Shown: piece by piece, positions 50,204 to 55,898 of the stretch
How the letters are laid out: every line of letters begins with the position of its first letter
How positions within the stretch are numbered: position 1 is the stretch's first letter
From: Saprospiraceae bacterium UBA6168
GTDB lineage: Bacteria; Bacteroidota; Bacteroidia; Chitinophagales; Saprospiraceae
DNA: 55,898 nucleotides
Direction of reading: 5' to 3'
Assembly: GCA_002435785.1 (NCBI GenBank)
Contig: DIUC01000075.1
Span: 42,209-98,106 of the forward strand
The notes under the pieces: model-generated
Told to the model about the DNA's origin: nothing
Databases searched by the model: none
The model's input: only the letters and a program-made list of their open reading frames with translations
Made by a program: the position numbers and the translations under genes

Positions 50204-50968
50204 TCACGCCCCCTTCACCACAGCGACCTCGAAGTGCATCCCATCCAAGCGGCTGAAATGGCCGCCCCAATAGAAGCCATTTTTGTTGGCGATGGCCACC
50301 ATTTCCCGCACACAGCCTTTTTCGCCGACGAGGGCGGGCACTTGGCCGAGCTTGTTCCAGGCGTAGTTGATGTCGAAGGCGGTGCCGAAGGAGTGGTTGC
50401 TCAACGTTTTGCGGCTGCCACGCACGTAGCGGGGCACATAAGAGCCTTCCCAAGTCAGGATGTCTTTGATAAAGCCAGCTTTTTCCCAGTCCACAAACAG
50501 GGATTGCAACTGTTTTGCGCCCAAGCGATGGAACTGCACCTTGCCGCTTGGCGGCACTCCTTTCATGCCCTTTAACTGGGGTATTTCCACCCGCTCGATG
50601 TTCTTTGCCTCCCAGCCATCGGTGATGATAATGGCCTCGGTGCCGTCGCCCGCCGATTTGAACTTGAAGTTGCCGAATATCTTGGCCCTGGCGGCATTGC
50701 CTACCAGCGGGTTGAAGTCGGGCTTGTTGGGATACTCGTAGGCTTCCTTCAGGCGGTAGCCCGCCCGGAAGGCGGCGAGGTAGGACTTGGGGCCAACGAC
50801 CCCATCTCCGACAAGGCCGTTTGCCACTTGAAAATTGACGGTGGCTGTGTGCGTCCTTGGCCCAAAATCGCCATCGGCAACGATTTTGTTGTTCCCTCCC
50901 AAGCCGATGAGGAAGTATTGCCAGTTTTTTACTTGGGGGTTTTTTGAACCCAATTTTATGGTCTCCAT
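50204..50968 (-). CDS. peptidoglycan-binding M15 family peptidase
   Basis: 254 residues from the ATG beginning METIKLGSKNPQVKNWQYFL, a peptidoglycan-binding (PGBD) helical domain at residues 1-65. The C-terminal domain has SNHSFGTAFDINYAW (His-x6-Asp) and LDGMHFEV (His), the zinc ligands of M15 D-Ala-D-Ala carboxypeptidases (VanY/M15_4 type). No signal peptide is visible, so export may be non-classical or the start is wrong. It should cut peptide cross-links of the cell wall. It converges on the TIGR02757 gene. Confidence 0.86.
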   Translation of the reverse strand: METIKLGSKNPQVKNWQYFLIGLGGNNKIVADGDFGPRTHTATVNFQVANGLVGDGVVGPKSYLAAFRAGYRLKEAYEYPNKPDFNPLVGNAARAKIFGNFKFKSAGDGTEAIIITDGWEAKNIERVEIPQLKGMKGVPPSGKVQFHRLGAKQLQSLFVDWEKAGFIKDILTWEGSYVPRYVRGSRKTLSNHSFGTAFDINYAWNKLGQVPALVGEKGCVREMVAIANKNGFYWGGHFSRLDGMHFEVAVVKGA

Positions 50969-51128
50969 ATTTGAAAGGACTTTTGAGTGAAAAAATCGGC
51001 TGCAACTTAGTGGAAATATTTGATAATCATGGAAAGCCATACCATGCCAAATTTTTGTTTTTGTCGAATCCTTCGGAAATGAATCGCATTTGCAGTTAGT
51101 TTGACAGATGCGTTGCTGCGCAATTGGG

Positions 51129-51136
51129 TACTTTTG
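51129..51136 (+). promoter_or_regulatory. -7 motif of the M14 carboxypeptidase gene (TACTTTTG)
   Basis: TACTTTTG fits TAnnTTTG and is 37 bp before the ATG at 51173; no TTG lies at 19-21 bp, so the -33 element is unclear. Confidence 0.4.
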
Positions 51137-51172
51137 CAGCCATTAGACATCCAATCTTCATAAAAAATAATC

Positions 51173-53560
51173 ATGCAGAAAGTACTCCTACTTTGTTTTT
51201 TGTCAATTTCCCTCACGCTCCAGGCACAGCAGTATTCAAGGCTAAAAATCAATTTAGACCAAGAAAAAACCCTTGAGAAACTTGCCCAGCTCGGCCTCGA
51301 TGTTGACCACGGCAAGTACCAGCCCGGCAAGTATTTCATCGGGGAATTCGATCAAATCGAAATAGCCCAAATCGCCGCCGCCGGGTTCCGAACGGAGGTG
51401 CTAATTCCCGACCTTGTAGCCCACCTTCAAATGCTCAACGAAGGGCAGGAGATTACCTCCGAGCGGGTACTGCCGCCTTGCCCAGACCCCATACTTACGC
51501 AATACACGACCCCAGCCAACTACGCTGGCGGCAACATGGGCGGCTACGTCACCTACCAAGGTATGCTGGACCAATTGGACCTGATGGCTGCCCTGTACCC
51601 CAATATCATAAAGGCACGTGCGCCCATCACCTCCGCCTACACTACCCATGAGGGCAGATCGGTCTATTGGCTGAAAATTTCCGACAACCCCAACGTGAAC
51701 GAGTCCGAACCAGAGGTGCTTTACGATGCGCTGCACCACGCCCGTGAACCGAACAGCTTGTCGCAGCTCCTGTTTTATATGTGGTACCTGCTCGAAAATT
51801 ACGATACCGACCCAGAGGTGAAATACCTTGTTGACAATACAGAAATGTATTTCGTGCCATGCGTGAACCCCGACGGCTACGTCTATAATGAAACTACGAA
51901 CCCCAATGGTGGGGGCTTTTGGCGGAAGAACCGCCGGACCAATGGCGACGGCACTTTTGGCGTGGACCTCAACCGCAACTATGGCTACCAATGGGGCTTC
52001 GACAATTCGGGTTCCTCTCCTGACCCCAGTAGCGCCGTTTACCGTGGCACTGCGCCGTTTTCGGAACCAGAGACCCAAATGATGCGGGACTTTTGTCTTG
52101 CCCACAATTTTCAAATTGCGCTCAACTACCACACTTTTGGCAACCTGCTCATCTACCCTTGGGGCTGGGTGGACGGCGCCTCGCCCGACCATGCCACCTT
52201 CTCCACCTTCGGCCCATTTATGACCCGGGAGAACAATTACCTCACAGGGTTCGGCTCGCAGACCGTGGGCTATACGACCAATGGCGGCTCGGACGATTGG
52301 ATGTACGGGGAACAAATCTCCAAGCAGAAAATCCTTTCCATGACCCCAGAGGTTGGCCCCAGCACTTGGGGATTTTGGCCCCCGGCCTCCGCCATTGACG
52401 ACCTGAACAAGCTGAACATGACCATGAACCTCACCACCGCACACCTCGTGCTGAACTTTGGTGTGTTGACGCCCGGTGGCGACCGTTACCTGAGCCAACA
52501 ACAAGGCTCGATTTTGTTTTCCTTAAAAAAGATAGGGCTTGCTCCTGGCCTACTTACCGTCAAATTGGAGCCTATCAGCGACAACATTCTCGCCGTGGGC
52601 AACCCACTCAACTATGGCATGTTCCACTTGGAGGAAACCTCAAATGGCATACCTTTTACGCTGAAACCGAGTATCCAAGAGGGCGACCTCGTGCAGTTCA
52701 ACCTCGTGTTGGACAATGGCCTGTACCAATGGCGGCAGCCCGTCGAGCGCATTTACACCGCAAATGCAGCGACCGCATTCATAGATGCCGCCGACAACCT
52801 CGACAATTGGAACCCCAGCGACTGGGACTTGACCAACGAGCATTTCCGGTCGGCGCCCACCAGTTTCACCGATTCGCCAAACAGCTTCTATGCCCCGAAT
52901 ACTTTCAGCGAGCTCAAACTGAAAAACCCCGTCACGGTGAAGGATGCCACCAGCGTGGTGCTTAGTTTTTGGGCAAAATGGGACATCGAGGAGGACGAAG
53001 ACTTCGTGCAAATCTTGGGCAATTTCAACGGCAGCGGCTTCATGGCGCTTTGTGGCAAATACACGGAAGCCGGCACCGACCAGCAGTCGTTCTCCGAGCC
53101 GCTCTATGATGGCCTCCAGCAAAATTGGGTAAGGGAAGAAATTGACCTCACGGAATGGCTTGCCCTCGATGACAGCGTTAAGTTCAGCTTTGTATTCAGG
53201 CTTGTTTCTGACGAGTTCATCGAGGCGGACGGCTTCTATTTCGACGACTTTGAACTGAACATCGTCAACAAAGGTGGAACTTCCAGCACGGTCGCATTGA
53301 ATCCATCCGACTTCACCCTGACCACCCGCCCCAACCCGGCCCGAGACCACGTCATCATTGACCTAAAGGGCGCTCATCTGCCGACAGGCAATATGCAATT
53401 GCAGGTGTTCAACCAATTGGGGCAAATGGTATCACAACAGGCCGTTCAGGGGCAAATTTTCAAGTTGGACACGGAAAATTGGCAGCAAGGCCTTTATCAG
53501 TACCGACTTTCCTTGGACGGAAAATGGCTGCCAGCGGGCAGGTTTTTGCTTTCAAAATAG
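51173..53560 (+). CDS. M14 zinc carboxypeptidase, T9SS type A cargo
   Basis: 795 residues. A signal peptide ends SLTLQAQ. The zinc site is DALHHAREPNSLSQ (His-x-x-Glu, residues near 188) with the second His in ALNYHTFGNLL; NPDGY, GVDLNRNYGYQWG and TPEVG (catalytic Glu) follow, a full M14 set. Beta-sandwich domains follow, and the last 80 residues (LTTRPNPARDHVIIDLKG to GRFLLSK) are a type A T9SS sorting domain. It should remove C-terminal residues from peptides outside the cell, complementing the reprolysin-like protease and the M1 and S9 peptidases of this region. Confidence 0.94.
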   Translation: MQKVLLLCFLSISLTLQAQQYSRLKINLDQEKTLEKLAQLGLDVDHGKYQPGKYFIGEFDQIEIAQIAAAGFRTEVLIPDLVAHLQMLNEGQEITSERVLPPCPDPILTQYTTPANYAGGNMGGYVTYQGMLDQLDLMAALYPNIIKARAPITSAYTTHEGRSVYWLKISDNPNVNESEPEVLYDALHHAREPNSLSQLLFYMWYLLENYDTDPEVKYLVDNTEMYFVPCVNPDGYVYNETTNPNGGGFWRKNRRTNGDGTFGVDLNRNYGYQWGFDNSGSSPDPSSAVYRGTAPFSEPETQMMRDFCLAHNFQIALNYHTFGNLLIYPWGWVDGASPDHATFSTFGPFMTRENNYLTGFGSQTVGYTTNGGSDDWMYGEQISKQKILSMTPEVGPSTWGFWPPASAIDDLNKLNMTMNLTTAHLVLNFGVLTPGGDRYLSQQQGSILFSLKKIGLAPGLLTVKLEPISDNILAVGNPLNYGMFHLEETSNGIPFTLKPSIQEGDLVQFNLVLDNGLYQWRQPVERIYTANAATAFIDAADNLDNWNPSDWDLTNEHFRSAPTSFTDSPNSFYAPNTFSELKLKNPVTVKDATSVVLSFWAKWDIEEDEDFVQILGNFNGSGFMALCGKYTEAGTDQQSFSEPLYDGLQQNWVREEIDLTEWLALDDSVKFSFVFRLVSDEFIEADGFYFDDFELNIVNKGGTSSTVALNPSDFTLTTRPNPARDHVIIDLKGAHLPTGNMQLQVFNQLGQMVSQQAVQGQIFKLDTENWQQGLYQYRLSLDGKWLPAGRFLLSK

Positions 53561-53632
53561 GCAAGAACCGAACGCATTAAATTTTACCAGTTTTTTCTAA
53601 GTGGAAAAATAGTTTTTTCAAAAACCTGCGCC

Positions 53633-53640
53633 TATCTTTG
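53633..53640 (+). promoter_or_regulatory. -7 motif of rplU-rpmA (TATCTTTG)
   Basis: TATCTTTG fits TAnnTTTG, with a T-rich stretch (TTTTTT at 53613-53618) at -33 distance. The leader would be about 65 nt to the rplU ATG at 53711, long enough for an autoregulatory fold. Confidence 0.5.
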
Positions 53641-53710
53641 CGCCCGTTTTTAAAGGGCTTTTAAGCATTTTGAAAATTCAACCAACAATTTTTTCACTAA
53701 ATTCTTTAAC

Positions 53711-54025
53711 ATGTTCGCAATCGTAACCATAGCCGGTCAGCAATTCAAAGTGACGGAGGGCCAAGAGCTTTTCGTACACCGGTTAGAAGCCGAAGAGGGC
53801 GCCAATGTATCGTTCGACCAGGTTCACCTGATTGACAACAGCGGTTCCATCAACGTCGGCACGCCGATAGTGAAGGGCGCCAGCATCGGTGCTACTGTCC
53901 TCAACCCGCTCGTAAAGGGCGACAAAGTCATCGTTTTCAAAAAGAAAAGGCGCAAGGGCTACCGCGTGAAAAAGGGCCACCGCCAACAGTTTTCGAAAAT
54001 CAAAATCAATTCGATAACTGCCTAA
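53711..54025 (+). CDS. rplU: 50S ribosomal protein L21
   Basis: 104 residues. FAIVTIAGQQFKVTEGQELF and the basic C-terminal VIVFKKKRRKGYRVKKGHRQ are the L21 signature. It binds 23S rRNA in the large subunit. The L27 gene follows after 66 bp on the same strand, the usual rplU-rpmA order. Unlike some Bacteroidota L21 proteins it has no C-terminal helix-hairpin-helix extension; that domain is on L27 instead. Confidence 0.97.
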   Translation: MFAIVTIAGQQFKVTEGQELFVHRLEAEEGANVSFDQVHLIDNSGSINVGTPIVKGASIGATVLNPLVKGDKVIVFKKKRRKGYRVKKGHRQQFSKIKINSITA

Positions 54026-54091
54026 TCCGATGGCCTCAATTCATTCCCGGCGATTTGCCGGGGCATCTTTTCAACTTAAAAATCTTTAAAA

Positions 54092-54760
54092 ATGGCACAT
54101 AAGAAAGGTGAAGGTTCAACCCAGAATGGTCGGGACAGTAATGCGAAACGACTTGGCGTTAAACTCTTCGGCGGCCAAAAGGCCGTAGCTGGCAACATCA
54201 TCGTTCGTCAACGTGGCACCAGGTTCCACCCAGGCGAGCATGTTTATTTGGGCAAGGATTTCACCCTGCACGCAGCCGTGGACGGTAATGTGGTTTTTAC
54301 CAAAAAACGCCGTGACCGCACTTACGTCAGCATCATGCCGTATGATGTTCCTGAAACAGTTGCGACGATTGCGAAGGCCAAGCCCGCCCCCAGAAAGGAG
54401 GAGAAAGTGGTGGTTAATGTAGCAACTCCCGTGGTGGCTGCCGAGCCGGTGGCACCAGTGGCCGCAGCAGCACCAGTTGCTGGCAAAAATGACGACTTGA
54501 AAAAAATCGAAGGCATTGGCCCTGCCATCGAAAAGTTGCTTAATGCAGAAGGAATCGTTACATTTGCAGTGCTTGCTGGCACATCTTCTGACAGGATTAA
54601 AGAAATCCTGGTAGCTGCTGGCTCACGTTTCGGCTTCCACGACCCAACCACATGGCCAAACCAATCAGATTTGGCAGCCAATGGCAAATGGGACGAGCTA
54701 AAGAAATTGCAAGATGAACTCAATGGAGGGAAAGCAGTTTCGGAGCAGGAAGAAGAATAA
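54092..54760 (+). CDS. rpmA: 50S ribosomal protein L27 fused to a helix-hairpin-helix tail
   Basis: 222 residues, against about 85 for ordinary L27. Residues 1-88 are a complete L27 (MAHKKGEGSTQNGRDSNAK, VRQRGTRFHPGEHVYLGKDF). Residues 88-135 are an Ala/Pro/Val linker. Residues 136-215 contain DDLKKIEGIGPAIEKLLNAE, a helix-hairpin-helix motif, then KEILVAAGSRFGFHDPTTWP. The final residues are acidic. Ribosome assembly and peptidyl-transfer contacts should depend on the L27 part; the tail could bind RNA or DNA, or a partner. The stop is followed by an intrinsic terminator, so the long frame is not read-through. Confidence 0.93.
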   Translation: MAHKKGEGSTQNGRDSNAKRLGVKLFGGQKAVAGNIIVRQRGTRFHPGEHVYLGKDFTLHAAVDGNVVFTKKRRDRTYVSIMPYDVPETVATIAKAKPAPRKEEKVVVNVATPVVAAEPVAPVAAAAPVAGKNDDLKKIEGIGPAIEKLLNAEGIVTFAVLAGTSSDRIKEILVAAGSRFGFHDPTTWPNQSDLAANGKWDELKKLQDELNGGKAVSEQEEE

Positions 54761-54800
54761 TCAATTCGAATAGTTTTAGTTTTCATAGCTTTATATTTGG

Positions 54801-54831
54801 AGTCCTGCCCTTTGGGTAGGACTTTTTTTTT
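54801..54831 (+). terminator. terminator of rplU-rpmA
   Basis: A 10-bp stem (54801-54810 with 54814-54823, one G-T pair), loop TTT, then a run of eight or more T on the + strand, 41 bp after the L27 stop. Confidence 0.85.
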
Positions 54832-55089
54832 GTAGCTAAATAAGCGGGGAACCCTGGTAGACTGTTTTAAAATCCTTGACGGTCATAGAACGCCATCTTT
54901 TGGCGTCTTGCTGTGGCAAATTATCCCAACGATAGTATCCACTATCCCTTAAAAATTTCCCTTCACTTGCCGACAGGCAGGCGCTCTTCCCACTCGCAGG
55001 CAACGAGTTTGTAGCCGCATTTGAGGGGCTTGGAGCGGATGTTTTTCGATGCCTGTTTTGTCGTAACTTTGCTCAAAATCAATTGTACC
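54832..55089. other. intergenic with coding-like minus-strand stretches
   Basis: This gap between the L27 terminator and the Rpn gene has two minus-strand stretches that read like protein. One ORF (54963-55091) contains SKPLKCGYKLVACEWEERLP; another frame (about 54836-54957) reads LRDSGYYRWDNLPQQDAKRW and MTVKDFKTVYQGS before a stop. They may be parts of one decayed gene. TAACTTTG at 55065-55072 is the Rpn promoter. Confidence 0.35.
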
Positions 55090-55091
55090 AT
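54963..55091 (-). CDS. possible 42-residue small protein
   Basis: From ATG (55091-55089, overlapping the CATG that holds the Rpn start on the other strand) a 42-residue frame ends at TGA 54965-54963. Its second half, SKPLKCGYKLVACEWEERLP, has a composition unlike random translation. I do not recognise it. It could be a small gene, a piece of a broken gene continued in another frame at 54957-54836, or chance. Confidence 0.25.
   Translation of the reverse strand: MVQLILSKVTTKQASKNIRSKPLKCGYKLVACEWEERLPVGK
55065..55072 (+). promoter_or_regulatory. -7 motif of the Rpn nuclease gene (TAACTTTG)
   Basis: TAACTTTG fits TAnnTTTG and ends 17 bp before the ATG at 55090. A T-rich stretch at 55043-55047 is at about -33. 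Confidence 0.45.
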
Positions 55092-55898
55092 GCGTTACCT
55101 CGACCCGAAAAATGATTTGACGTTCAAGAAGGTGTTCGGCGAGCACCCAAACTTATTGAAAAGTTTTCTCAACGCCCTGTTGCCCCTCGCTGAAGGGCAG
55201 GAGATTATCGGGCTGGAATACCTACCCTCAGAGCAGGTGCCGGAAATACCTGTCCTGAAAAATTCAATCGTGGACGTGCGCTGCACCGACAACACAGGCC
55301 GCCAGTTCATCGTTGAGATGCAGATGCTCTGGACCGACAGCTTCAAGAGCCGGGTGCTGTTCAATGCCTCAAAAGCTTATGTAAAACAATTGGACAAAGG
55401 CAGGGAATACAAAGGGCTTAAGCCCGTTTATGCCCTGAGCATGGTGAACGAAAACTTCGAGCGGGACACGGATGAATACTATCACCATTACAGCATCATC
55501 CACAACCAGTTATCGGGAAAAAAAATCGAGGGGCTAGAATTTGTTTTCGTGGAACTGCCCAAGTTCAAAGCAAAAAACCTCATCGAGAAAAAGCTGCAAA
55601 CCTTATGGCTGCGCTACCTCACCGAGATAGAAGACAACTCAGAGGCACCACCAGCCGACCTGCTCACCAATCCAGAAGTACGCCAAGCTATCGAATGCCT
55701 TCGGGAAAGCGCCTTCACACGGGCTGAACTGGAAACTTACGACAAATACTGGGACGGAGTGAGCACGGAAAAAACCCTGATTGCAGATGCACTTGATTTA
55801 GGTAAAAAAGAAGGCATCGGGGAAGGCATACAACTCACACTCAAAGTTATCCGACTGCACAACGAGGGCCTCCCTGCACAGGCAATAGCAACCGCTAC
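55090..55898 (+). CDS. Rpn-family PD-(D/E)XK nuclease / putative transposase, partial
   Basis: At least 269 residues, cut by the window end. MRYLDPKNDLTFKKVFGEHP is the hallmark start. The nuclease core is NSIVDVRCTDNTGRQFIVEM followed by Gln (Asp, then Glu-x-Gln, of PDDEXK_2/PF12784). KPVYALSMVNENFERDTDEY and IEGLEFVFVELPKFK follow. The last part, GKKEGIGEGIQLTLKVIRLH, is the usual C-terminal coil. Rpn proteins cut DNA and promote recombination, and some act in phage defence; the family is often annotated as transposase because it expands in genomes. No inverted repeats or target duplication are visible at its 5' side. Confidence 0.88.
   Translation, partial: MRYLDPKNDLTFKKVFGEHPNLLKSFLNALLPLAEGQEIIGLEYLPSEQVPEIPVLKNSIVDVRCTDNTGRQFIVEMQMLWTDSFKSRVLFNASKAYVKQLDKGREYKGLKPVYALSMVNENFERDTDEYYHHYSIIHNQLSGKKIEGLEFVFVELPKFKAKNLIEKKLQTLWLRYLTEIEDNSEAPPADLLTNPEVRQAIECLRESAFTRAELETYDKYWDGVSTEKTLIADALDLGKKEGIGEGIQLTLKVIRLHNEGLPAQAIATA

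Noticed and set aside
51401..52504. 367-residue frame on the minus strand opposite the M14 gene
   Set aside because: Shadow of the M14 gene; the + strand holds all catalytic motifs.

Overview
The window looks like a piece of chromosome from a member of the Bacteroidota, most likely a Saprospiraceae-like gliding or surface-living bacterium with a genome near 50% GC. The reasons are: six large secreted proteins that end in type IX secretion system (T9SS) sorting domains (four type A, two type B), a PorP/SprF carrier gene beside an OmpA/PD40 gene, SprB repeats, lipoproteins with Bacteroidota-style lipoboxes, almost no Shine-Dalgarno sites, and repeated use of the Bacteroidota -7 promoter motif TAnnTTTG. 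No rRNA, tRNA, CRISPR array, IS transposase or phage gene was seen. A partial Rpn-type nuclease gene runs off the right edge.

Layout. 1-2.7 kb: repeats, pyrR and pyrB (pyrimidine synthesis) separated by a 35-bp inverted repeat, then a toxin-antitoxin module whose PIN toxin carries an in-frame stop. 2.7-8.4 kb: an EEP-family membrane phosphohydrolase/nuclease, a GT2 glycosyltransferase, a lipoprotein, a PagL-like outer-membrane deacylase, a small four-helix-bundle gene framed by inverted repeats, and a MATE exporter. 8.5-17 kb: an oligosaccharide flippase behind a hairpin repeat, a thioredoxin-fold protein, a type B T9SS cargo, a glycine-rich RRM RNA-binding protein with a long leader, a DUF3089 lipoprotein and ugd. 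17-26.5 kb: a 1222-residue secreted metalloprotease, two ATP-grasp ligases in tandem, an S9 peptidase, and a DUF433/DUF5615 module whose toxin gene is frameshifted. 26.5-34.7 kb: a lipoprotein, a 1553-residue metalloprotease-like/beta-helix/SprB-repeat cargo, a 42-bp tandem repeat, an M1 aminopeptidase and a GNAT acetyltransferase. 35-48.3 kb: a minus-strand cassette of PorP/SprF, an OmpA/PD40 protein and a 2063-residue PKD-type adhesin with a type B sorting domain, with a beta-helix/Ig cargo upstream. 48.3-55.9 kb: a DPM1-like glycosyltransferase, a TIGR02757 protein, an M15 peptidase, an M14 carboxypeptidase cargo, ribosomal proteins L21 and L27 (L27 fused to a helix-hairpin-helix tail) and the Rpn nuclease.

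How it fits together. The dominant theme is the cell surface: T9SS cargos (proteases, adhesins), a likely dedicated T9SS carrier cassette, and polysaccharide functions (UDP-glucuronate supply, flippase, two GT2 enzymes, lipid A trimming). Periplasmic and outer-membrane peptidases (S9, M1, M14, M15, reprolysin-like) suggest a protein-degrading lifestyle. Housekeeping genes (pyrRB, rplU-rpmA) are interspersed.

The most unusual signals are non-coding or structural: inverted repeats placed tightly against start and stop codons, a repeat-framed four-helix-bundle cassette, two toxin-antitoxin pairs that each keep an intact antitoxin but a broken toxin, a fragment of pyrB left downstream of one of them, and the L27 fusion. 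All functional calls are from reading sequence motifs; no database search was possible.
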